A stretch of DNA of 34,116 nucleotides from Echinococcus granulosus (GCF_000524195.1 NW_020170400.1:495782-529897), one strand, 5' to 3'; shown: positions 20,681 to 30,959, counted from the first letter of the stretch. Numbers and translations are program-made. The notes: generated by a model from the letters alone, not told the origin.

Positions 20681-20936
20681 CATGATGGATCCGAGGAGCA
20701 AAATCGTGAACTTAGACCAAACACGTACATCCGCAATGAGGATACGATCAGGGCTTGGTTCACAAGACTTCATATTTCTGTTCTTTGAATAGAAAGAGAG
20801 AAGTGTCACTCGAGTTCACTCTGATGTCAATACTTTCTACGAACTCATCTTCAGAGCACGCACAACGGAGAAATGCATCTTTGGTGTGATACTAGACCTA
20901 AATTTATTGCCAGGCCTCTGTTGCCCAACCATTTAA
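20681..20936 (+). pseudogene. Decayed coding-like segment, two overlapping frames
   Basis: One plus frame from ATG 20682 runs 85 codons to TAA 20934-20936 with a single internal TAG at 20790-20792. After the TAG it reads KERSVTRVHSDVNTFYELIF, then RARTTEKCIFGVILDLN. The overlapping frame 20681-20788 reads HDGSEEQNRELRPNTYIRNE, then DTIRAWFTRLHISVL. The best guess is an old gene piece that switches frame near 20785, with each half preserved in a different frame. The family is not recognised. Confidence 0.25.
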
Positions 20937-21457
20937 CGTTGAAAAGTGTGTCATTCTGGGACCACAATCACCAGCATTTTTCCACTTTACAATTTGGTAT
21001 CTCAACCGATATGGCTCTGCGAACAAGTTCATTCGCCAGGTTTGTGTCCTTCAAATGCACCAATTTGCTTCCATTTTCTTGTTAACTGACAAAATCGACT
21101 TTTTTCTACCTTGTTCCTGTGTTCGGCCAAGTTTTATTTTTTGAATTTATTTTTGTTAACAAAATATCTATTTTAAATCATTATTTAACAGGAAAATATT
21201 TATTTTATATGTAAAAATGGTATGTTCAGTAAATTTGTCAAGGGGATTCCTTGAAGGAAGTTTAAAGACAGAAATGTTACAATAACCACTTCTTTTTTGG
21301 AATCAGACAGATCACTATCAGAATATTTCGGGGATTCTGACTTGTTTCTTAGAGGAAAAAAGGAGTGTCACATTAAGTGGAGCTTTTGTGGAAAAAGGCT
21401 GGCAGCATACCACTCAATAAGTACTATCCAACTGACTCTTTACAGCTATCTACGACG

Positions 21458-21842
21458 ATGTCCCATAAGTCAGTAGAGGATTCACTTTCGTCATTTTTAT
21501 CAACTCTAGAATCTATGGAGTTACTAGAAGTGTACATGCTGCTGTTAGAATACGTAGCATGGGAGTTGGATCCCGAAAAGCCTATGAATCTACAAAAATT
21601 GCAAACAAGGAAGAAAAAAGGACATAAGAAGAGTAACGAGGGCACAAGGGAAATAGAGAAAGAAGGAAATACATCGAAACTGTGGAAAAGTAAAAAGGAA
21701 AAGATGAACGAGTAAGAGAGAAAAGAGTGAAAAGGAAAATTTAAAAAACCAAGTTGAAAATGAAAAAGTTGGGGAAGAAAGTGACAGTAAAGTGGAAGAT
21801 AGCAACAAAATACCGAAACAGGCAAGTCTTATAGAAATTTAG
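21458..21842 (+). pseudogene. Highly charged Lys/Glu-rich reading frame with one frameshift
   Basis: ATG at 21458 opens a frame that starts MSHKSVEDSLSSFLSTLESM, then ELLEVYMLLLEY and ELDPEKP. It becomes strongly Lys/Glu-rich (TRKKKGHKKSNEG, KSKKEKMNE) before a TAA at 21713-21715. The next plus frame continues in exactly the same style, SKREKSEKENLKNQVENEKV, then EESDSKVEDSNKIPKQ, to a TAG at 21840-21842. One lost or gained base between 21708 and 21712 would explain the switch. The first half is a possible amphipathic helix and the second half is probably disordered. The open frame extends upstream of the ATG to about 21377, so a spliced start is possible. The minus strand is open here because of the purine-rich bias and is not believed. 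Confidence 0.38.
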
Positions 21843-22745
21843 TAAAAATAGGATAAAAGAAGAAAGACAACGGTAATCGGGAAATACGAACAGGTCTCAT
21901 TACCATTTAAGTAATTCAAACGTGGCGATAATCAGACTACTTCGCAGAGGGACAAGTGGTAGAATATACGAAAGAATTTCGATATTTTGCGTTATCAAGC
22001 GCATCCATTCGGTTGTTTAAAATAGAACAAATTGGTCCACATAAGCTGCCTATTATCAACTTTTATAAATTTTTTAGTGCTTGAATCGGACAAATCGGTC
22101 CTGTCAACTTCCGTTTATTTTTGTCTTACTAGTCTGTTTTGTGTGTAGGTGAATTTGGACTATCAAAAATGTGCGGTAATCACTCAGGAAAAGGAATGAA
22201 GCCGAGCCAGTGCCCATCTCTCTCGCTTCCACCTTTGGTCACCAAATGTGAAAGTTTTCGATTGTCTCACGAGTTCAGGCTTCTCTGTTGAATTGACTAG
22301 TCTAACTGTTCCTTGGACTCACCTTCAACTTTTGAAGAAGTTGGTGAATTGTAATGTTTTGAAGGATTTCATCCCGATATTCCACTTTTTGAATTACTTT
22401 TGCGATATTGTATGGTATCCACTAATTCTGCATAATATTCTTAACTGTAAACGCGTTGCTTAGATTTCCAATAGAGGTAAAATTATTTATTTTAAGCAAA
22501 AAGTCCGATATGAATTGCATTTAGACAAATCCTTTGAAATGGGACTTAAAAACGGAAGAAAGGTAGTCGAGATCTCAAAAATTAAGGATATTTCCGTGTT
22601 TTACGATAAAATTCCATAAACAGGCTTGTAAAAAGTTTTAAAAATGGCAAAAAATTGCATTTGTTAAAAATTAAGGCAAAACTATCATATGACTGCTTAT
22701 TATTCATTAACTTTTATGATTTCGCTGATTCCTGCTGGTGTATAG
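21843..22745. other. No convincing gene
   Basis: A 71-codon ATG frame at 22248-22463 is hydrophobic near its end, with no recognised motif. Confidence 0.35.
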
Positions 22746-22959
22746 GTGGCAAGATATCATGCTGATGTCCACTGATCAAAAGTGCCTTGTCGTCCGATTT
22801 GCGCGTAACCTTGACACGGGTTTGGATTTTACACCTGAATTATTTACTATTCTGACATTTGTAACGGATATCAAAACAACCTCAATGTACTCGCTTACAA
22901 ACCGTATAAATGTCTTACAAGTGTTCTCTTTTTGTTCAAAATACCCACCAGCTGACTAG
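22746..22959 (+). CDS. DIM1/TXNL4-like (thioredoxin-fold U5 snRNP protein) exon or fragment
   Basis: After a candidate acceptor (ttcctgctggtgtatag, ending at 22745) an open frame of 71 codons runs to TAG. Its start, WQDIMLMSTDQKCLVVRFAR, followed by an NLD and later PELF, resembles the N-terminal third of the DIM1/TXNL4 proteins. That family has a strand ending in V-x-R-F-G, then R/H-D-x-D-P, then D-E/D-V/I-L. From memory the closest match is TXNL4B (S-T-x-x-K-x-L-V-x-R-F-x-R). These proteins adopt a thioredoxin fold and act in the U4/U6.U5 spliceosome. The second half, through YSLTNRINVLQVFSF, matches only loosely, and no remainder of the protein is seen downstream. It may be one exon of a long gene or a decayed fragment. 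A donor-like gtaacg at 22861 would end the exon inside the matching part. Confidence 0.4.
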
Positions 22960-24283
22960 TAATGCTACCCTAATCATTTTGTTTTCCGTCAATTTTTGAC
23001 CACGCTGAGGGAAGGCTTGCTGATTTTGATATCTAGCTAAAATAAATTTGGTTAACCTGCTCAAAAGAACCTAGTGGAATTCATCAGATTAATCAGTGAT
23101 ACTCATTTCTGCTTCTACTTTACAAATATCTGACATCCATTTTAAATTAAAAAACGTAAAGATATAGTATTTGACCAGGAAAGAGGCTTAGACGGTACGG
23201 ATTTTCAAAGGTAGTATCGCATTATCTCAACGTCTACTACTCAAAAGAGTCAAATCAGTCGCTTTCTCTTAAAATGTGGTTTATATCCTTTTTGGGCTGT
23301 TATAAATTAGCCATAAATAAGCGTTACTCCTGCTCCAACTCTTGGAAACAGAGGGCATTTGCCACCTAAGTGGCGTCACGTCATCAGGCATAGTTTTTCC
23401 TCCGGCCTTCTTATACTAAACTGAATCAAAGATGACGGAGCTGTTGATTATGTTTCCGATGAGGAAAACATTCGAGACCTTTCCAACTAGGGCGGAGTGC
23501 TTTCTTGAAGCCTACTTGGAGCTGCAGAGTTCTCAAAGTTAATTTATTTTAATTTCATTTTTTATAATTAACCATTTCTTTTGTTACCTATGAAAAAAAG
23601 GGAAATTAATGTTTAGCCTTTAAAGGGCTGACTTTCTTGCTTGGATGGTCGTTATAACGTGCATTCTTAACTATTAGATTTTATAGGTGCTTCCACACTA
23701 AGTGCAAATTTATTTACATCCCTTGCCCTTTTCTTCGCAACTTTAACCTCTACCTAATTAAATAAATGGCTCAGCGCGTAATATGGTGTAAGATCCTTAA
23801 ATTCTCACTGACCTCTGTAAATGAAAGTCTGGCTGTCTAGCAGATAAAGTCGTAGCTTTACAAAATGGTCCATTTTACCACTTTTTTTCCGAGAATCGAT
23901 AAATACAAAAAGGTGCCTGAACTAGGCTACTTATTTAAAAATTTTACTCCGTTCCGATCTTTACCTGGTTAACTGAACTTAGATGTGCTTCGAGTGAACT
24001 CTCTTTTATTGGCTTTCATACCAAAATTACAGATCTTGCATCCTATTTATGACTTCAACTCAGTAATTTTCAGATTTCGTCCTTAATTTTCTTTCCTTTT
24101 TCCAAAAAATGAAAAAATATAGGCATAAGAATTTTGTCAGCAACGATAGTTAACAAAGTGATGAGTGTAGTGATTTTCAGTCTTATAACTAAGGGAAAGT
24201 AAGCAATAGTCTTCAGTTGTCAAGAAAAATTTTCAAGGATTAAAACACTTCCCTGAAGGACAAATAATTAATAAACACTTCTC
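22960..24283. other. AT-rich, nothing recognised
   Basis: No supported frame. The right end is the probable 3' untranslated region and flank of the kinase. Confidence 0.5.
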
Positions 24284-24541
24284 TTTATTTAAAACTGAGC
24301 CTTTACAAGTCTCCTATCATCATGACCTAAAACCGATACAATCAAGCCTACATCTGAATGCTTATAAATGGGTTATCAATTTACGTTGCGCCCCATGTAA
24401 CATCAAACACACATTGAGTGGACACAATAATCTATAGAATAAAACAAGCCATAGGTTAGATTACACAAAAACTGGATAATGTCAACCGTTGGCTGGATTC
24501 GCAGTGGGAATTGGTGAAAAGTCTGAGGATGGAAATTTTTT

Positions 24542-25714
24542 TCACCTTGCCTTTATTTTGGTAACAAAATTGGCAGCCATCTTTTTGGCATCACTATTGT
24601 TTGAATGGAGACAGGGATTTGTAAAATGAAAGTCGATAAAAAGCTTGTCAAGTTTTTTTGGTGTCATTCCCGCCATTCGTAGTTTAAAATAATCTGGAGG
24701 GATTGTTTTCAATTTCCAGTTACCATCACTGTCCTTTGTGTAGAAAAAACTTTCATTGACATACGGCATCTCTTTCCCATAAGCAGCTGCCAAAATCAAA
24801 GGATCGTTGGGATCAGCGTCTGGTTTGATATGGGCCACTGATTTAAACATTTTAGAAGGGTAATATGGCGGACAAGCCCTACCAGAAGCCACTTGATCCC
24901 AATTGACACGTTTATAAAAGCGAAGCTTTTTTACTACAGATATACTTGCACGCTCCCTGAAGTTATATCTTAGGCAGGAATTAAGGAAAGATTTAAGAGG
25001 TCTTGAGAACTGTGTAAAAATATCCAGCTTCAATTTGCCCTTCTTTGACAATTTGAAGTTTTCAGTCAAAGTGGAGAAGTCGAGACGAGTTAAACCACAC
25101 ACTAGCACAGTCATAAGGATACCCAGACTCCATATATCTGCTTTCGTTGTGATAACCTTTTGTTGAGCAATTTCAGGCGCCATGTAATAAGGAGTTCCAG
25201 TGAAGTCCGAAGAGCTTGGAGGTTCCACTCTACGAGAAATGTCGTATGAGCGATCGAAATCTGTGATCAGGACGTGACCCGAGTCAGTCAGTAGTATGTT
25301 AGCGGGTTTGATATCCAAATGAACGATCTGCAAGGTGTGAAGGTGCTCTAGACCACAGATAATTTCAGAGGTATAAAACCGGGCTGCGTGTTCTTTGATT
25401 GCACCAGTGCAGGATAGGAGATTAATTAGGTCGAAACCGCTTCCTTTACTGATCACTAGAACTGGGGAACCATGGACTAGGAAACTGTAGTAGAGAACCG
25501 ATAGGAATGGTGACTGTTTTGTCCCCAGCGCAAGATGCATTAGTATGCTGTGTTCACGAAGTGCGCATCTAATTGCAATGGGCCGTTGTGGAAAAAATCG
25601 CTTCATTGCATATGTTTTGCCCTTATCTTTTCCTTTGGTAGAACAGACTTCATAAATTAGCGAGAAGCATCCAATTCCAATAAATTTTTTCACATCAAAA
25701 TTGTCTGGTCCCAT
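24542..25714 (-). CDS. Intronless AGC-type serine/threonine protein kinase (RSK/S6K/MSK-like) with HLD and DFD motifs
   Basis: An uninterrupted 390-codon ATG-to-TGA frame covers a full kinase domain plus an AGC-style C-terminal tail. The Gly-rich loop is GIGCFSLIYEV (13-23). The ATP-binding lysine is K38 in YAMK and the likely helix-C glutamate is E54. The catalytic loop HLDIKPAN (132-139) keeps D134 and N139 but has Leu where HRD has Arg. The metal-binding loop is DFD (152-154) where DFG is usual. The activation segment reads FTGTPYYMAPE, followed by DIWSLG (193-198) and the helix-I arginine R255. The tail has NWDQVASGRACPPYYPS (271-287), an AGC-tail signature. It ends near FIDFHF (359-364), a hydrophobic-motif FxxF match with His where Ser/Thr normally sits. 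The key lysine, glutamate, aspartates and asparagine remain, so activity is possible but unproven. Lack of introns suggests a retrogene. The ATG follows a CCAAT-rich upstream region. A plus-strand TTTATT at 24284-24289 could be its AATAAA. Confidence 0.93.
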   Translation of the reverse strand: MGPDNFDVKKFIGIGCFSLIYEVCSTKGKDKGKTYAMKRFFPQRPIAIRCALREHSILMHLALGTKQSPFLSVLYYSFLVHGSPVLVISKGSGFDLINLLSCTGAIKEHAARFYTSEIICGLEHLHTLQIVHLDIKPANILLTDSGHVLITDFDRSYDISRRVEPPSSSDFTGTPYYMAPEIAQQKVITTKADIWSLGILMTVLVCGLTRLDFSTLTENFKLSKKGKLKLDIFTQFSRPLKSFLNSCLRYNFRERASISVVKKLRFYKRVNWDQVASGRACPPYYPSKMFKSVAHIKPDADPNDPLILAAAYGKEMPYVNESFFYTKDSDGNWKLKTIPPDYFKLRMAGMTPKKLDKLFIDFHFTNPCLHSNNSDAKKMAANFVTKIKAR

Positions 25715-25774
25715 TTTTGCCCACTTCTCTACAAATGAAGCTAAGATCTACCACTTTACACGATTCTGTATAAG

Positions 25775-25847
25775 CCAATCGGATGAGAGCATTCTTTGAT
25801 TGGCTCGCGCGATGTGAAAGCGCACGAAAAATAATCACCCAACCAAT
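25775..25847. promoter_or_regulatory. Cluster of three CCAAT boxes upstream of the kinase
   Basis: CCAAT occurs on the plus strand at 25775-25779 and 25843-25847, and as ATTGG (CCAAT on the minus strand) at 25799-25803. All three lie within 73 bases, 61-133 bases upstream of the kinase ATG. Clustered CCAAT boxes in mixed orientation are typical of NF-Y-bound animal promoters. The GC-rich patch ggctcgcgcg lies between them. No clear TATA box is seen at a fixed distance. A promoter role is inferred from position and motif only. Confidence 0.45.
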
Positions 25848-26391
25848 TGCAGAGTGGAGCTAATTTATTTCAAGTACCCAGCGAAGTAACTGTCTGTGGT
25901 AATGCTTTAGCATCCATTTCGCTTATTGTATGTATTAATTTGCTTCCTGGAAAGTGTGAATTCACAAATGACATTCTTTCATGTATATTTGAGTCAGCTA
26001 AACATGTCAGTCGATGGATCAGTGATGAGATGGTCAAGATGCACCAATGTGGAAAAAGATTGAGTTTCCAACTTCTTCGATATTCTCTGCAAAAATGTCA
26101 CCCAGGCGGGCATGGTTCTGTGACTTGCTCATCACTGTTCATGCCTTTTGTCTTTCGGGAGGAAAAAGTGGGGACATAAAAACAAATTTCGTAGCTTGTT
26201 TTTGTGTGCCATTTATTCTGATTCCCTCTGCCAAATTTACCTCTCCATTTCATTTCTTCTTCATTAAAATCTCGATTTCCAAACTGTTAGAATTCCTAAT
26301 CATTCAAAACGGGTTTAGAGTTAGCGAAGCTAGAAAAGTTTGCTTTACCGAAGAATCAAAATGGGAGAACTTTCGTTTTGATGCAGAATAA
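25847..26391 (+). other. Open frames divergent from the kinase
   Basis: Two overlapping plus frames (25847-26179 and 26047-26391) start just beyond the kinase promoter region. Neither starts at ATG at its 5' end. The first has a plausible stretch (CEFTNDILSCIFESAKHVSR, then WISDEMVKM). This would fit a gene sharing a bidirectional promoter with the kinase, but no splice structure or known domain is seen. It is recorded as a region and not as a gene. Confidence 0.15.
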
Positions 26392-28759
26392 GAAAAATTT
26401 TTACATTACTGCAAAAAACCACAATTTTGTCTTGTTTTCCTCTTACGAGTCTAAGACAGCCCTTTTGACGCATGCCTTATAAAATCTCAAAGAATCTGAC
26501 TTTTTTGATAAAAAATATTGTAGCTGCCACTCTGAATGCAGGACAAGGTCGAGTAGGTTTACTTCTAAATATCGGAGAATAAATTAGTCCTGGTGAACAG
26601 AGCTTTCAACAATGGCCTTTGAGTGACTAGAGTAGACTGAATGGCACTGGCTGTCCTTTAACTCCTCATGAAAGATCAGTGGTTCCAGATGAGTGGGTTG
26701 GTGGAGAAATTCCTTCCATAAGTTAAACTTTTCTGACGCAATCATTTTTTTTCAAAATATTTCGATCAGCTTTATCGTATTGTCCAGGCCCATCATTAGT
26801 AACCGTACACAAATTGCAGATTAATGAATTGCTCCTGAGAAGATTAAGGTGGCACATGGTTGGTATTCTCAAGTTGGCAAGTCACTTATGATTAAGATCT
26901 CAGCACGTGACTCAGCCTTTACTGTCTAGTTTCTAACGCCAGGTAAAGATCAGGCAAAGGATGCGGTTAACCGATTGTATTTTGAACCGGGTCGTTTTAA
27001 GAGTCCTTGTGGGTCTAAATTTTCATGGACTGTGACTGTCGTTTTATGACTGATCATTTGATTGATTGACGCTTAAAAGATTGTAAAAGTACACTCTACT
27101 GGTGGATTGAAAGGATAGTCTACCTGGTTGCTAAAGAAACTATTCTAATTTTGTCTCTAAAACATTAAAGTGTATCACCTCTATCATTTAGACGAACAGC
27201 AATGGACCCATTCGGTTTTTGTCGTTGAAGAACAGGTGACCGAAAGCTGCTTTTTCCTTTTGGGTGGACCAAAGCTTTTCCGCTCTTCTTTCATCACACC
27301 TTTCAGGGTAACTCGCTTATTTTACATAACGAAAAAAGGCAAATGAGATCTTGCTGTTGATAGGAGTCAAAATCGCCTCCTGCATCAATGATTCCGTGAA
27401 CTTTAGTTTTTTATCCAGAATCAGCTCAAGCTTTGTTAGTTTATACCATCTAAGTCCTGCGTCGCCATGTGCTACGAACCGGCATTTCTAGCATCAAAAT
27501 ATCAAATAACTTCCCGTCATATCCTTTGTCCATGTCATATCCTAACCTCTTATCTGTGTGTTTCACTATCTCTCTGGGGTCGATTTAGGCACAAAGCTCC
27601 GTTCTCATAGGTAGGCACCCTTGTTGTTATTTCACATTTTTTGTAGATAAATGTTTCTACTTAAATCGTCCACCCCTTTTAGGTGGACCTCTAATAAATT
27701 CATTTCTTTTATCACTCTCAAATAGGAGTTCTCCACTGCATTAGATATATGGGGTGTGGAAAGACCTTTTTTGTCAAAACCCCTTTTTGGTTTTAATTTG
27801 AACAAAATTTTTATCAAATTTTATTCTTTCGTTGAAATTTGAATCAAACAAGATTGTTTACTCACTACGTAAGAAGATGTTTTATATGACAAGAAATAAC
27901 CTAGTTCTGTGACTTGCATTTTGGGAAGTGCAACCCCATCTCTTACCACACCAAAAGGTCCCTGGTCCAGATGCAGTAGTACAGTAAAAGATATAAGATC
28001 GGGGACAGGTGAACGAGAGTGAAACATAAAGTGACTGGAAATCGAAAAAAAAGGCTAACTATGCCCTTTTTTCCCTTTTAAATACGACACAAAGTGAACA
28101 GCGACATTTCGAAACAGCAATTAGGGTATCTCAAAAAATTTCGCTTTATACCATCTTGTTTAGGACTGTGATAAATTGGAGAAATGAATACAGTGGTGCA
28201 AGTTGGAGGGTGTCTAGTAAATCATAAATTACAATCCTTTGAGTTTTTAGCTTTAAAAGCCTCTTTTTTATAAAAAGCAAGTGGAATGGAGACCTTTCAG
28301 CAGATTTCGGTCAGTCTATTTATTCTTTCATGAGAATGGCGCTATCTGCCGCAAATATTTTAAGGTTATGCAGTAGAGTGAAAAAGAAATCTCCAACCAT
28401 GTGCGGTCAGTTAGAAGAAATCTAATGGCATTTTTTGAGGAACCTGAGAACTGATGAATGAGAAACCTCGAAGCACGAATTGTCAACTGAAAGGACAGCT
28501 TATGTCACCTTTAAAAGAAAGCGCTTGTTATTGTATGGCAGTGCTTATGGTCGAGACTGTATGTAGACAAACAACATTAGTCTGTTCCTTGCAGTGTTTA
28601 TAAGGCCACACCCGATAGTTCTTTTACAATGGGTTACTTTACTGACTTCTTGCAACCGGTAGACATTTTTTAAGAGTGGTCATTATTCACATCAGTTAAG
28701 CTAGAGCCTTCCAGAAGACATCTTAAATTCAAAACCACTTACGCAATAATTGAGGTGGA
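26392..28759. other. Spacer between the kinase copies, nothing recognised
   Basis: Short minus frames at 27632-27817 and 27821-28027 show no domain. No repeats flanking either kinase copy were recognised. Confidence 0.4.
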
Positions 28760-28855
28760 TTAAACTACCCATGGTTTTGCCTGCTCAAGTTCTGCTAGAT
28801 CTACAGGTGGTGCTTTGGGGTCAGTCTTAACTTTGTGGATGGCAATGTATTCCAC
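28760..28855 (-). CDS. Coding-like 31-codon segment next to the putative exon
   Basis: The minus strand reads VEYIAIHKVKTDPKAPPVDL, then AELEQAKPWVV, and stops at TAA 28762-28760. The alternating charged and proline residues and the G+C-rich codons look like real protein. It begins one frame off the exon at 28860-28922, with a TAA separating them. The two may be parts of one gene broken by a one-base change, or this piece may be a separate exon. The family is not recognised. Confidence 0.25.
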   Translation of the reverse strand: MEYIAIHKVKTDPKAPPVDLAELEQAKPWVV

Positions 28856-28859
28856 TTAC

Positions 28860-28922
28860 GCGCAGCCTCTTCCAGTCAAATGAAGATGGATTGAGTACAT
28901 AGTTTGGATATATTGATAAGTA
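28860..28922 (-). CDS. Putative 63-base internal exon
   Basis: On the minus strand an acceptor (gtatttgaagttatacag) is followed by 21 in-phase codons, YLSIYPNYVLNPSSFDWKRL and R. Then comes CTGCGC with an ideal donor GTAAGT (28859-28854). The length is a multiple of three and both boundaries are phase 0. The aromatic- and proline-rich peptide has little low complexity. The family is not recognised. Directly beyond the donor another frame is coding-like (28760-28855), so a frameshifted pseudogene is the alternative. Confidence 0.33.
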
Positions 28923-28929
28923 CTGTATA

Positions 28930-29700
28930 ACTTCAAATACACATAAAAGAGGAGTTATTCCAATTATATGAAGACATATTTGCCTGATCACATCAAAATA
29001 TCAATGGGTGTCCCTTGTTTTGTCCCGACCATTCCATTTCAATTCGTTAAATATAGTGCTGGCATTTACCTTGCCTTACCCATTTGACTTCGGAATCCAT
29101 CACTAAGTATAACATATTACTTTGGTATTTCACTGATATTCATTAAAATAAGAATGGTTTTTTCATTGAGTTAACTTGAGCTTCCGAATGTTTGCTATTA
29201 GGAAATACAATGGCTACTAGAGATCATTGAGTAGTCGGTAATGCCTTTGCATTAAAAAAAGATTGGGAGATGTCTCACCTCCTGCGCATTGGTTGTAGAA
29301 CTGCTACAGTATAAATAAACCCATCCATTAGAGTAGTAAAAAAGACACTTATGTCTTAATAGTTCAATTGAATGGGAACAGTGAGCACTCATAAGCAAGT
29401 GATTGAAAAATTATTTCTATATTGCACATTTTATCAAGAAACCGAGGCAAATCATAGATAACCGACCACATCAGAATCTTTTCTTTCCTTTTTTTTATGA
29501 GTAAATAAAAATACCAAATCTAGTAGAAATTCTCACAGACCAAACGGACAGATTTTAGAGGAAATATCAGCTCTCTAATGCAGTTCGAACCCCATGCATC
29601 TTATCCCTACTAGTGGTCAGTTAATAGTTCACCTCAAAAAGAAAATTCACTAATGTAAATGTAAATATGCATCGAGGAGAGCTACAGGAAAGTTATTTTC
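28930..29700. other. AT-rich flank of the kinase pseudogene
   Basis: No coding frame or polyadenylate remnant was recognised next to the pseudogene's 3' end. Confidence 0.4.
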
Positions 29701-30959
29701 TTAATCAGGATTGCTGGAGGTTCGAAATTGCTCTCTATCGTGTTTTGCAGAATCACTGGAATCTTTAAATTCCCCCTTTCCTTCTCCATCTCCCCCTCTC
29801 GACTTAGTGGCTCCTGTTAAACTACTTGCTAAATCAATAAGCTTACTGCTTTGAACAAAAGGACTTGTAAAATTAAAGCCGGTAAAATATTTTTCAATTT
29901 TTCTGGGCGTCAATCCTGCTTCAATCAATCCTTCGTAATTCGGAAACAATGCAGATAGTTAACGAGTCCTATCCTCTTGAATTATATACTGAGGAGTTCT
30001 TCATATAACTGGCATGCCCACTCCATAAGCAGACTAAAGAATCAGGGGGTCACGTGGATCAAAGTCAAACTTAACTTGATCATTGGAGATGTTCAAGTTA
30101 GGAGGTAAATAAGGTGGTTGTGTCCTGCAAGCATGCATTTCATCCCATTTAATATAACTGAAAATGGGAAAGTCTTTGACTTCATCAATAGATGGACGCA
30201 TTTCGTAATTGTATAGAAGACAGTAGTTGAAAAAGAGTTAAAGAGATGGTGTTGGGGAATCAAAATTTTGTATGTTCCATTTACCTCTCTTTGCAAAATT
30301 ATAATCTTCAGACCAGTTATGGGTAATATTTCGAACTTGACCAGCCACCATTACAGCCATAAGAACGACCATGCTCTAAACATCTGCTTTGGTTGTAAGC
30401 ACTAACTTGTTTGCAATTTCAGGCGCCATAAAATGAGGATGCCCGAATAGTCGTCAAAAAATGGGGCTCTCAACCTAAGGGAATGATCGTAAGAGTGGTC
30501 AAAATCTGTAATTAGGATATGACCCGAATCAGTGATTAGCATATTTTCAAGTTTAACATCTAAGTGGGTAATTTCCTTAGCATGGAGATATTCCAGACCA
30601 CAAATTACCTCACAAATGTAAAATTGAGCAACTTTTCCCTCAGGTAGCCAACTTTGAACAAAAGATCACAGAGGTCTAGACAGCTTCCCCTGGTCGTCAC
30701 TAGGACTGGAGACCTGTGAACTCGGAAGCTATAGCAGAGAGTGACCACGAAAGTTGACCGATCAGGATCCATCGTAAGGTGCAGAAGGGTTCGACGTTCT
30801 CGAATTGCGTATTTAAGAGCTCAAGCATTTTGTATAAAAAACAGTTTGAACGCATATTTTGTGCCCCGGTCCCCTTCTCTTGTGGAAACTGCGTCATAAA
30901 TCATTGAGTAGCATCCACCCCCGAGTGAATTTAACTATCTCAAAATCCTTTGGCTTCAT
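29701..30959 (-). pseudogene. Decayed second copy of the AGC-type kinase
   Basis: Reading the minus strand from ATG at 30959 gives a protein that aligns along the whole length of the intact kinase at 24542-25714, but it is broken many times. Recognisable pieces include MKPKDFEIVKF, YAFK (ATP lysine), HLDVKLEN (30551-30567 gives HLDVK), ITDFDHSYD (DFD at 30498-30506), MAPEIA, SYIKWDEM and LTPRKIEKYF with the tail motif FTGFNF. Damage includes a frameshift in the Gly loop, an in-frame TGA at 30821-30823, frameshifts before the catalytic loop and before MAPEIA, and a TAG at 30376-30378 replacing the Trp of DxWS. Further stops lie downstream. The last 82 codons (29949-29701) are still open and carry a longer Ser/Gly/Asp-rich tail than the intact copy. 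It shares HLD and DFD with the intact gene. The same orientation about 5.2 kb away suggests local duplication or two retrocopies. Confidence 0.92.

Noticed and set aside
21424..21825. Long minus-strand frames of 133 and 72 codons
   Set aside because: They are by-products of a purine-rich plus strand. The Phe/Ser/Leu-rich translation has no domain, while the plus strand reads as a sensible charged protein.
24540..24560. Run of A after the kinase stop as a retrocopy poly(A) tail
   Set aside because: Only seven A residues directly after the stop, which is too short and too close to be a tail remnant.
29581..29610. gttcgaacccc resembling a tRNA T-arm
   Set aside because: The flanking stem has the wrong loop length and no D or anticodon arm can be drawn.
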